Below, one piece after another: positions 1 to 6,221 of a stretch of DNA of 10,280 bases. Both the position numbers and the translations under genes were made by a program. The notes below the pieces were generated by a model, which made no database searches, had not been told where the DNA came from, and saw nothing but the letters and a program-made list of their open reading frames with translations. This stretch comes from Candidatus Eiseniibacteriota bacterium. GTDB lineage: Bacteria > Eisenbacteria > RBG-16-71-46. The stretch covers positions 1 through 10,280 of the forward strand of contig VBPB01000278.1 in the NCBI GenBank assembly GCA_005893365.1, in the 5' to 3' direction. Position 1 is the first letter of the stretch. Each line of letters opens with the position of its first letter.

Positions 1-41
1 GGCCCGCTCTTTCACCCACACCAAAGCCGGAAGCCCCGGGT

Positions 42-63
42 TTGGAGTAGACGCTATCATTCG
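42..63 (+). repeat. Left copy of a 22-bp split direct repeat
   Basis: The block TTGGAGTA, six unmatched bases, then ATCATTCG recurs with identical spacing and orientation at 3082-3103, 3040 bp to the right. The two copies match at 17 of 22 positions, with both 8-bp blocks exact. This copy ends 39 bp before the first start codon and contains TATCAT (55-60), which could serve as a -10 element giving a leader of about 35 nt; no convincing -35 is visible. It could be a shared regulator site, a short recombination site, or coincidence. Confidence 0.35.
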
Positions 64-92
64 AGGCGGGGCGGTCAATCCCGGCGTTCCAC

Positions 93-98
93 AGGAGG
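93..98 (+). promoter_or_regulatory. Ribosome binding site of the first gene
   Basis: A perfect AGGAGG lies 4 nt before the ATG at 103. The spacing is slightly short, but no competing start codon nearby has a comparable signal, so it fixes the start of the gene at 103. Confidence 0.75.
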
Positions 99-102
99 CC
101 CT

Positions 103-1179
103 ATGAGTTGGCGAGCAGGGCTGCTTCGCCAACGGATCGATCTTCTGGTGGTGGCTCTCGTGTTCTCGGCTCTCGGGCGAGCCGATGTTGAGAGTCTTGC
201 CGCCCCTCCGCTCTCCAGTCGAGGGGCTGAGCCGTGCGATCATGTCATCGGCTACTTCCTCTTCCCCTATCAAGGATCTCCGTCTCAGCAGGTCGAGTGG
301 TGGATATTTGACCCCCGTCGCAGCGTGGACCAGTTCTACTTGAGTTCCACGCGCGGGTTCGACGGTGTGCGCTGGGACACGGCGTACCACAGCGTCACGT
401 TCAGCTCGGGCGATTCTGTTTATCGCGCGGAATGGCGGCTCGGCGCGAAGCCGCAGCTGATCATCCGGCTGCCCGGAGGGCATGGACGCTGGTGGTTCAA
501 TCCTGACAGTGGGTGCTGGCAAACGCTGTGTCTGCTGGGACGTCCCGAGACAGACGACCCGTTCGACGACCGACGCGCTGGCGAGCTGTGGCAGTCGGGC
601 CGCGAGGGTGGCACATGGCGGCGAATCCGGGCCGACACCCTGGATCTCGCGGATCCCGATGACGACCGGTGGCAATGGTCCGACGGCAGCCGGATTGGGC
701 GGGAGGCCCCGATTATTGCCTTGGAAGACCTTGCGAGTGAAGCCTACGAAGAAGCGTGGAGAGGAAAGACCGCGTTCATCGACACCTCAACGATCACGAT
801 CACCAAAGACGAGGGGAATGGCCATTTCGGCGACCAGTGGTTCTTCCTCGCGCTGCAGGCCGCGCCGCGACGAGGCATCGCGTTTCAGCCAGGAGGCTCT
901 GGTGCCCCCGAGCACGACTGGTCTGGGGTCGTTGGCCCATTCTACTTCGTGGACCTCGACCGCCGGATGAAGACGCTGGTCGAGGGGACAGACGGCGGGA
1001 TGATGAGATCCTTGGCAGCGGAGCGCTGCGGGCTTCTCCTAATCCCTGGCGTCTCCGGGAACCCGCTGGTGATTGACTCCTCTGGTCGTCGGGTTCACTC
1101 GCAGCCATGGAACTCCGAAGGCGCCGTTTGGGTACGCGCCCCACGAGGAGAGGCCCCAGGCCATCCGAAGGACCGGTGA
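103..1179 (+). CDS. Secreted protein of unknown function, Trp-rich
   Basis: This 358-residue protein is not recognised as a member of a named family. Residues 12-25 form a hydrophobic stretch preceded by Arg residues, which reads as a signal peptide with a possible cleavage near Ala27, so export is likely. The rest is rich in Trp, Gly and Asp (for example VEWWIFDP at 64-71, GRWWFNPDSGCW at 128-139, QWFFLAL at 245-251) and in short beta-prone runs. It has four Cys (45, 138, 143, 309). That texture suits a beta-rich, possibly propeller-like fold, but this is only inference. Codon use and GC (about 60%) agree with the two minus-strand genes that follow and differ from the block beyond 3.1 kb. 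Transcription converges with the barrel gene, whose stop is 50 bp downstream. The ATG is fixed by AGGAGG at 93-98. The reading frame is certainly coding-like; the function is unknown. Confidence 0.75.
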   Translation: MSWRAGLLRQRIDLLVVALVFSALGRADVESLAAPPLSSRGAEPCDHVIGYFLFPYQGSPSQQVEWWIFDPRRSVDQFYLSSTRGFDGVRWDTAYHSVTFSSGDSVYRAEWRLGAKPQLIIRLPGGHGRWWFNPDSGCWQTLCLLGRPETDDPFDDRRAGELWQSGREGGTWRRIRADTLDLADPDDDRWQWSDGSRIGREAPIIALEDLASEAYEEAWRGKTAFIDTSTITITKDEGNGHFGDQWFFLALQAAPRRGIAFQPGGSGAPEHDWSGVVGPFYFVDLDRRMKTLVEGTDGGMMRSLAAERCGLLLIPGVSGNPLVIDSSGRRVHSQPWNSEGAVWVRAPRGEAPGHPKDR

Positions 1180-1229
1180 CTTCGAGCGAGCGCCGACGCC
1201 GACGGCACGAGCCATACGAAACCCCGACG

Positions 1230-1898
1230 TCACTTGGCTCGACTGGTCAACAGCGCGAGTCGCACGCCTAACGTAATCGACGAGCATGTCCCAAGCCAGC
1301 TGTAGCTGCTGCCAGTGGATGCATCCCGCGCATGGGCCCGAAACACAGTCTCCGTGATCTCGCCGTGAACCTGGACTCGCGGATGGATCTCATGCGCAAG
1401 ACCCACGCGGAGAGCCCCTCCGAGAAAGTACGTCCGCGGACCCTCATCGTCGTAGAACCGGGTGTAGGTGAATGATCGGGCTTGCCCGTACTCGACACCG
1501 ACGCCAACGAAAGCGGCCCGCGTGCGGTGGTCAAGCATGGCTCGGAGAGCCAGATCCTGATCCTTGATGTTGCCCGATGCGCCCAGGGTCTGCCTGAAGT
1601 CGAACCACGACCCGGCCGCCCGACCTTCAATCGCCACGGCCCACCGCTTCCTCAGGAGGTACTGCACCTCGAGGTCCGCGACTGCCTGGCCATGCCAGGC
1701 CGGTCGGACGTCGGCGATGCTCAGCAAGTCACGCCCGCCACCACCGACCCCTATTCCTACCAGCAGCGCCCCTGATCCGAACTCCGCGGAAGCAGCGTGG
1801 GGGGCACCCAGCAGCATGACCGTGACAGCGGGCGCGGCTACCCATCGGCGGCACAGCCGCCGCCAACTTCGATTATCGCCAGCCAGCGGAGAGGGCAC
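1230..1898 (-). CDS. Small outer-membrane beta-barrel-like protein
   Basis: This 222-residue protein probably sits in the outer membrane. The N-terminus has Arg-rich residues 10-19, a hydrophobic core at 20-32 and an AxA cleavage motif (HAASA-EF, cut after residue 38). The mature part of about 184 residues alternates polar and non-polar residues in strand-like runs with Gly turns, such as GALLVGIGVGGGG (43-55), LEVQYLLRKRWAVAIEGR, AFVGVGVEYG, YFLGGALRVGLAHE and ITLGVRLALL near the C-terminus. Length and pattern fit an OmpA/OmpW-like 8-stranded barrel, but no family signature is recognised. The start is GTG, supported by AGGAGG (1908-1913) 9 nt upstream. That ribosome site overlaps the TGA of the PD40 lipoprotein gene, and the two genes are 14 nt apart, so they are very likely co-transcribed and translationally coupled. 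They may form one envelope complex (inference). Confidence 0.75.
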   Translation of the reverse strand: MPSPLAGDNRSWRRLCRRWVAAPAVTVMLLGAPHAASAEFGSGALLVGIGVGGGGRDLLSIADVRPAWHGQAVADLEVQYLLRKRWAVAIEGRAAGSWFDFRQTLGASGNIKDQDLALRAMLDHRTRAAFVGVGVEYGQARSFTYTRFYDDEGPRTYFLGGALRVGLAHEIHPRVQVHGEITETVFRAHARDASTGSSYSWLGTCSSITLGVRLALLTSRAK

Positions 1899-1907
1899 GG
1901 TCGTCTA

Positions 1908-1913
1908 CCTCCT
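1908..1913 (-). promoter_or_regulatory. Ribosome binding site that fixes the GTG start at 1898
   Basis: On the minus strand AGGAGG lies 9 nt before GTG at 1898. Its first base is the last base of the TGA of the upstream lipoprotein gene (1915-1913), a typical arrangement for coupled translation. Confidence 0.75.
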
Positions 1914-2947
1914 CACCATGATCTCTGGAAGCCGAGAGATCGCCATGGCGAAAGGGCGGCCGTCGGGGCCTCTTGCGGAGGACGGTACGACGTGAGCTGC
2001 CTATAGGTGGTTCCCGTGACGTCGTCCGTCTTGAAGATGAATAGCACTTCAAGCGAATCATGTGGACTGAAGCGTGGACCAACTGCGTACGAACCATCTG
2101 GCGAGTAAGCGTCAAAGTCGTGGTACGTCGGTGGCATCTGTTGCAGGCCGGAGCCATCCCAGTTCATGAAGGACGGACCCGTGCCCGATGAGGTCACGCC
2201 GCCGAAGACAAGGCCATCGACGCCCAGTGCTCGGAACGTGTACCTGCGCAGGAGTCCAAGGCCGTACCCGGCCGCAGCATCGACCAGGGGGCGAAGCGTC
2301 ACTCCATCGACACTCAAGAGCGAAATGTGATATGGCCCTCCGCTCACACCTTCCCCGATCGCGATGTGCTGACCATCATGGGACCACACGGGGTAGCTTC
2401 CGAATATGGCCTGACCACCGTGGAGCACGGGGCGATCGAGTCCCGTGACCAGGTCGAGAATGTGGAGACCAAGTGACTCCGGCGGATCATCCCCCGAGGA
2501 GATAAGTCGCCGGTAAGCGATCGAGCGACCGCCCGGCGACCAGTCCGGCTGCGCGACGCCGCGGTTGGTGTACAGCGGCTGAAAGGAGGAGCCCGTCTGG
2601 ACGTCTACCACGAGGAGCTGGATGCCTTGCACGCACGACAGAGACCTGCTATCAGGTGAGAAGCGAAGATACGTCGGCGACCCAAAGTCGCCCAAGGCGA
2701 GGAAGTGAGGCGTTCCGCCTTCAGCCCCGATGATATAGAGCCCCGGCGGCCCGTCCGCGCTGGCGAATCGTCGATGGTAGGCGATGGAGCGGCCATCGGG
2801 AGACCATGCGGGGGAATCGTCGACGGATGGCCTGAATGGAGGCGTCGGTTCGCCAGGATACGGTCGAAGTGGATCCCGAGCGCAGCCGAGGCACAGACAA
2901 AGGCTCAGGAACGCGAACGCGGATAAGACCACCGCTCGGGAATTCAT
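1913..2947 (-). CDS. PD40/TolB-like beta-propeller lipoprotein
   Basis: This 344-residue protein is probably anchored to the outer face of a membrane by a lipidated Cys. The ATG at 2947 gives a compact signal peptide (MNSRAVV, then hydrophobic AFAFLSLCLCLG, then Cys22); the lipobox is somewhat atypical, with Cys at -3. An in-frame GTG at 2977 would add ten residues that the signal does not need. The body carries several PD40 repeats of the form WSPDGRSIAY: DSPAWSPDGRSIAY near 44-57, a divergent YLRFSPDSRSLS near 93-104, PDWSPGGRSIAY near 144-155, PVWSHDGQHIAI near 186-197 and a last YSPDGSYAV near 280. Such repeats build the six- or seven-bladed propeller of TolB-type proteins, which bind protein or peptide partners. 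No catalytic domain follows the propeller, so this is a binding protein rather than a DPP-like peptidase. It heads a two-gene unit with the barrel protein. Confidence 0.85.
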   Translation of the reverse strand: MNSRAVVLSAFAFLSLCLCLGCARDPLRPYPGEPTPPFRPSVDDSPAWSPDGRSIAYHRRFASADGPPGLYIIGAEGGTPHFLALGDFGSPTYLRFSPDSRSLSCVQGIQLLVVDVQTGSSFQPLYTNRGVAQPDWSPGGRSIAYRRLISSGDDPPESLGLHILDLVTGLDRPVLHGGQAIFGSYPVWSHDGQHIAIGEGVSGGPYHISLLSVDGVTLRPLVDAAAGYGLGLLRRYTFRALGVDGLVFGGVTSSGTGPSFMNWDGSGLQQMPPTYHDFDAYSPDGSYAVGPRFSPHDSLEVLFIFKTDDVTGTTYRQLTSYRPPQEAPTAALSPWRSLGFQRSW

Positions 2948-3055
2948 GTGCCCCGCGGCGACTCCATGGCTTCGCACTCCGGGCCGCGCCGGCTGCGCCC
3001 GGGGGTGCGCGTGGGCGGTTCAGCGGGGCTGCGGCTGACGGCTATTATCCGACCA

Positions 3056-3071
3056 TCGCGCACGGGCGCGA
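3056..3071. repeat. Perfect GC-rich inverted repeat (hairpin)
   Basis: TCGCGC (3056-3061) and GCGCGA (3066-3071) are exact inverted repeats with a 4-nt loop ACGG. The hairpin lies one base from the longer inverted repeat at 3073-3099. Read on the minus strand it follows the glycosyltransferase stop by about 54 nt. No T tract follows, so an intrinsic terminator is possible but not demonstrated. Confidence 0.4.
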
Positions 3072-3072
3072 G

Positions 3073-3099
3073 TGATAGACATTGGAGTAATGTCGATCA
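3073..3099. promoter_or_regulatory. AT-rich 11-bp dyad: operator or transcript-end hairpin
   Basis: TGATAGACATT (3073-3083) and AATGTCGATCA (3089-3099) form an inverted repeat with one mismatch in 11 and the 5-nt centre GGAGT. It is conspicuously AT-rich in a GC-rich gap. It lies 26 nt beyond the stop of the last gene of the ftsEX operon and about 125 nt upstream of the lipoprotein start. Both a transcript-end hairpin and a repressor site for the lipoprotein operon fit. On the minus strand a -10-like GATAAT (3049-3044) lies between the dyad and that start, but no good -35 was found. It does not match an operator known to me. Confidence 0.5.
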
Positions 3100-3103
3100 T
3101 TCG
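3082..3103 (+). repeat. Right copy of the 22-bp split direct repeat
   Basis: TTGGAGTA-N6-ATCATTCG matches the copy at 42-63 in orientation and spacing. It overlaps the right arm of the inverted repeat at 3073-3099; the left copy has no such dyad. The two copies bracket the lower-GC block of three genes. Confidence 0.35.
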
Positions 3104-3124
3104 TCCCCGCCGGTCGCCCGCTCC

Positions 3125-5095
3125 CTACCGCCCCAGCCGCGCCCGCGCCGCGGCGGCGGCCTCGCGGTCGCCGAGGCGCTCGTAGAGCTCGACCATGCGC
3201 GCGAGCGTGGCGGGGTTCGTGGTAGCGCCGATGACCGGGCGCCACAGTTCGGCCGCCTCCTGCGGGCGGCCCGAGGCCAGGCTCACCCAGCCGCGGCCGA
3301 CGCGGGCCGAGACGTTGCCCGGCGACACCGTCTCCGCGCGCGCGTAGGCGAGCCCGGCGAGCCTCAACTCGCCGAGCCGGAGCAGCGTCTCGCCGAGCGG
3401 GAGCAGTGCCTCGACGTCGGACGGGGCCAGGTCGGCGGCGCGCTCGAGGTGGACGCGGGCGGCGGCAAGCTGGCCGAGCGCCAGCTCGATGGTCCCGGCG
3501 ACGCGCTGCGCGCGCGCATCGCGCGGGTAGCTGAGCGCCGCGGCGCGGGCGTCGTGGAGGGCGACCAGCGTGTCGTAGAGCACCGCCGGCCGCGGTCCGC
3601 TCACCTGGCGCACGGTGAGGCCCGGGACCACCGCACTGGTGTCGAGCAGGTAGCGGAAGCCCTGGCGGGACTCGCCCTCGGGGAGCGCGTAGAAGAGCCA
3701 GCGCGCCTGGTGCGCGCGCGCGTAGGCCGCCAGCGAGTCCAGGCGGTCGACGAATGGGAACGGCACCGCGCCGACGCCGGCGAGCCAGGCGATGTGCGGC
3801 TTGCGCGCGATCACGCGATCGCCGGGGCGCGCCAGCGCGCGCAGGCGCTCGGCGCACGCCGAGGCCTCGACCGGCTGCTGGGCGAGGACGCGGCGCTGCA
3901 GGTCCCACGAGCCCAAGACCCCGAGCGCCAACGGGATCACGGCCAGCAGCGGCTTGAGCGGGACGCGGCCGCCGAGGACCAAGGCCCACCGCGGCGCGGC
4001 GAACAGGTAGGCGGCGGCGACGGCGTAGAAGGGCAGCAGCGCCAGCGAATAGCGCTCGGAGTAGAACACCGGCACGAAGGCGAGGAATCCCAGCAGCGCC
4101 GCGGTCGCGAGCGGCCAGCCGCGCCGCAGGGCGCCGGTGGCACCGGCGAGCAGGCCGCCGAGCAGGGCGGCAGCGGCGAACGGCGGGCCGAGCAGGATGC
4201 GCGCGTCGTCGCGCAGGTGGGCCGCCACGTTGATCGCCATCTGGCGGGCGACCGCGGCGGGGTCGCGCGCGATGACGTCCCACAGCGACTTGAACTGGGG
4301 CTCGAGCGCGCGGGCGAACACCTCGTAGGCGAGGTTGTGGTGGAGCGAGGCGCCGACGCCGGCGCCGTGGGCGAGGCTGAAGCCGAGCCAGGGCAGGACC
4401 AGCGCCGCGAACCCGGCCGCGAAGGCCAGCTTCTCCGCGCGCCGCGAGGTGCCGGGCCCGGCCGGGCGCCCGCCGCACGCGGCGGCGAGCAGGCCCACCG
4501 GCAGCAGGGTGATGGCCGAGTAGCGGGTGAGGAACGCCAGTGCGGCGACCAGCCCGGCGGCCGCGGCCGCACGCCGGCCCATACAGCCCAGCAGCAGCGC
4601 CAGGGCGGCCGCCTGGAGCGCCAGCGCCAGGGCATCGGTCGAGGCGGTGTAGCCGTAGCGCACGAAGTAGGGATTGGTGGCGAGGAAGAGGGCCGCGAGG
4701 AGGGCCAGCCGCGTCCCCAGCACCGAGATCAGCTCGGCGGCGAGGAACAGGTCGCGGACCACCAGGCCCGCCAGCGCCAGCGTCACCTCGTAGACCGGGC
4801 CGATCACGCCGTAGCGCGTGGCGTCGAGATGGCCGTGCTGGATCAGCCGCGCGCCGTCGGCGTAGGCGCCGTAGAAGTCGGTCTCGGTCGAGTAGTCGCC
4901 GATGCGATGGGGCCCGAGCGCCACCGCCAGCAGCATGATCGCGAGCACGCCGGCGAGCGCCCAGGCGACGAGGCGCTCGACCCGCGCCTCGCCCACGCCG
5001 ATCCCGGGCGCGGCATCGCGTGTGAGCCACGGACGCGTGCGCGGCGGGCGGCGGCCACGGCCGGAGGCGGCGGGCGACGCGGGGAGGCGGGGCAT
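3125..5095 (-). CDS. GT-C family membrane glycosyltransferase with C-terminal TPRs
   Basis: This 656-residue protein is predicted to be a polytopic inner-membrane glycosyltransferase of the GT39/ArnT/PMT-like GT-C class, which moves a sugar from a polyprenyl-phosphate carrier to an acceptor on the periplasmic side. After a basic N-terminus, the first membrane helix is near 43-60. It is followed by the acidic loop STETDFYGAYADGA (69-82), where GT-C enzymes keep their catalytic Asp, then GPVYEVTLALAG and a NPYFVRYGYTASTDALAL segment (141-158) typical of the family. More helices run to about 395. Residues about 400-510 form a soluble domain, and about 525-655 hold three to four TPR-like helix pairs. 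The ATG at 5095 is 14 nt after the envC stop; the Shine-Dalgarno is weak, so coupling is likely. It is the last gene of the operon, in a position where a ctpA-type protease often follows ftsEX-envC. Donor and acceptor cannot be told. Confidence 0.85.
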   Translation of the reverse strand: MPRLPASPAASGRGRRPPRTRPWLTRDAAPGIGVGEARVERLVAWALAGVLAIMLLAVALGPHRIGDYSTETDFYGAYADGARLIQHGHLDATRYGVIGPVYEVTLALAGLVVRDLFLAAELISVLGTRLALLAALFLATNPYFVRYGYTASTDALALALQAAALALLLGCMGRRAAAAAGLVAALAFLTRYSAITLLPVGLLAAACGGRPAGPGTSRRAEKLAFAAGFAALVLPWLGFSLAHGAGVGASLHHNLAYEVFARALEPQFKSLWDVIARDPAAVARQMAINVAAHLRDDARILLGPPFAAAALLGGLLAGATGALRRGWPLATAALLGFLAFVPVFYSERYSLALLPFYAVAAAYLFAAPRWALVLGGRVPLKPLLAVIPLALGVLGSWDLQRRVLAQQPVEASACAERLRALARPGDRVIARKPHIAWLAGVGAVPFPFVDRLDSLAAYARAHQARWLFYALPEGESRQGFRYLLDTSAVVPGLTVRQVSGPRPAVLYDTLVALHDARAAALSYPRDARAQRVAGTIELALGQLAAARVHLERAADLAPSDVEALLPLGETLLRLGELRLAGLAYARAETVSPGNVSARVGRGWVSLASGRPQEAAELWRPVIGATTNPATLARMVELYERLGDREAAAAARARLGR

Positions 5096-5109
5096 ATGCG
5101 TTGCCGGAG

Positions 5110-5664
5110 CTAGTGCAACCAGTCCTCGGGATTCAGCGCGGTGCCGCCCTTGCGGACCTCGAAGTGCAGCTCGGGCCCCTTGAGCGAGCCGGTGTCACCG
5201 ACCCGGCCGATGATCTGGCCGGCGGGGATCTCCTGGCCGACCGTGACCAGGATCTCGGACAGGTGGGCGTAGAGCGTGAAGTACCCGTCGCCGTGGTTGA
5301 GGATCACGATCGGGCCGTAGGAGGCGTAGTCCTCGCTCGTGTACTCGACCCGCGCCTTGGCGACCGCGCGCACCGGCGTGCCGATCGTGGCGGCGATGTC
5401 GACGCCGTTGTTGTTGATGGTGGTGCCGAAGCGCGGATGGGTCTCGGGCCCGAAGCGGCCGACCAGCGTGCCGCGCACCGGCCAGTCCAGCGAGCCCTGG
5501 CCCTTCGCGAAGTCGCCGCTGTAGGGCTCGGGTGCCCCCCGGCTCGTCTCGTTCCTGCGCTTCTGCTCGAGCCGGACCAGCAGGCTCTGCAGCGCCCGGG
5601 CGCTGCGCTCCAGCTCGGCCGCGGCCGCCTCGTAGGCCTGCCGCTGCGTCTGGATGCTCTGCAC
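5110..5664 (-). CDS. envC: EnvC-like murein hydrolase activator, C-terminal fragment (LytM domain)
   Basis: This is the downstream half of an EnvC-type gene cut by a frameshift. The frame is open on the minus strand from 5739 (a TGA lies at 5742-5740); the first possible start is a GTG at 5664, so whether it is translated alone is doubtful. It holds the end of a coiled coil (residues 1-40), a linker, and an M23/LytM domain (about 58-182) ending NPEDWLH. The domain keeps GVDIA (Asp89), YAHLS (His134) and LHFEV (His167). The first zinc His of HxGxD is Asn (residue 85) and the first His of HxH is Glu (165). E. coli EnvC is likewise degenerate and activates amidases AmiA/AmiB rather than cutting peptidoglycan, so the same role is inferred here. 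Joining both halves gives about 370 residues, a normal size. Confidence 0.8.
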   Translation of the reverse strand: MQSIQTQRQAYEAAAAELERSARALQSLLVRLEQKRRNETSRGAPEPYSGDFAKGQGSLDWPVRGTLVGRFGPETHPRFGTTINNNGVDIAATIGTPVRAVAKARVEYTSEDYASYGPIVILNHGDGYFTLYAHLSEILVTVGQEIPAGQIIGRVGDTGSLKGPELHFEVRKGGTALNPEDWLH

Positions 5665-5693
5665 CTGGGTCGCGCGCTGGATCCGGAGCTTGT

Positions 5694-6221
5694 TCAGGCG
5701 CTTGTTCTCGCCGGTGGTCGCTCGACCTGCACCTTGCGGTCACGCACCTCCTCCATGAGCTGGCGGTCCTGCTCGGCCACCATCAGGAGGAAGTCCCAGC
5801 GCGCGAGCAGCTGGGCGAACGATTGCTGCGAAAGCAGCACCTCGAGGTCGCGCGCCGGGCCGACCTTGTAGATGCTGCGCAGCCGGTGGCGCAGTCGCTC
5901 CCGGGCGCCGGTGAGCGAGTGGATGCTCATCTGCAGATCGGTGCGCGTCAGCTCGAGCTGCTGGCCCAGGTTCTGGCGCCGGCGCAGGAGGTTGCGCAGG
6001 CGGTTGCGGGTGAGCGACAGCTCGCGGTCGGTGCGGTGCAGCTGGCCGAGCGCCTGGGTCTCCTTGCCCTTGAGCTGCTGGGCCATCGCGCGGGACTCGC
6101 GCGCCTGGCGCCGCGTTTCCTCCAGCTCGCGCTGCTTGGAGATCTCGAGACTGTCCTGGGCCCGCGCGGCGACCGGGAGGGCCAGCGCCACGAGCAGGAG
6201 CAGGCTGCCGAGGCGTGTCAC
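5694..6221 (-). CDS. envC: EnvC-like murein hydrolase activator, N-terminal fragment (signal and coiled coil)
   Basis: This is the upstream half of the broken envC gene. It starts at GTG 6221, which overlaps the ftsX TGA as GTGA. Residues 2-19 are a signal peptide (hydrophobic core GSLLLLVALALPVAARA, cleavage before QDS), so the product is periplasmic. Residues about 22-167 are a long coiled coil rich in Arg, Glu, Gln and Leu, the part that docks on the FtsX periplasmic domain in E. coli. Around residue 167 the frame slips: the native-looking text ends at VQVE and is followed by an unrelated tail to TGA at 5694, while the expected continuation (TTGENKRLNKLRIQ) lies in another frame from 5718. 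One missing base explains this. It may be a sequencing or assembly error or a real lesion; if real, the LytM domain would be lost. Confidence 0.8.
   Translation of the reverse strand: MTRLGSLLLLVALALPVAARAQDSLEISKQRELEETRRQARESRAMAQQLKGKETQALGQLHRTDRELSLTRNRLRNLLRRRQNLGQQLELTRTDLQMSIHSLTGARERLRHRLRSIYKVGPARDLEVLLSQQSFAQLLARWDFLLMVAEQDRQLMEEVRDRKVQVERPPARTSA
5716..5727. other. Frameshift site within envC
   Basis: The two envC frames overlap only between 5694 and 5739, so the missing base must lie there; protein continuity places it next to 5719-5720. The spot coincides with a short inverted repeat, GGTCG-CT-CGACC (5716-5727), in a GC-rich setting where polymerases and basecallers slip. No slippery heptamer is present, so programmed frameshifting is unlikely. 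Confidence 0.7.

Noticed and set aside
1180..1229. Terminator between the convergent genes
   Set aside because: Only short GCCGAC repetitions are visible, with no stem-loop plus T tract on either strand.
3045..5030. A 661-codon minus-strand frame overlapping the glycosyltransferase in another frame
   Set aside because: Almost only Arg, Ala, Gly and Pro; a frame shadow of the real gene.
2948..5113. A 721-codon plus-strand open frame, opposite the glycosyltransferase gene
   Set aside because: Its translation is a low-complexity run of Arg, Glu, Gln, Gly and Ala with no domain or membrane logic. The opposite strand encodes a coherent GT-C enzyme. Long antisense frames are expected at 75% GC.
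5694..5739. Programmed ribosomal frameshift in envC
   Set aside because: No slippery heptamer and no Shine-Dalgarno-like stimulator at the right distance. EnvC genes are not known to need one.
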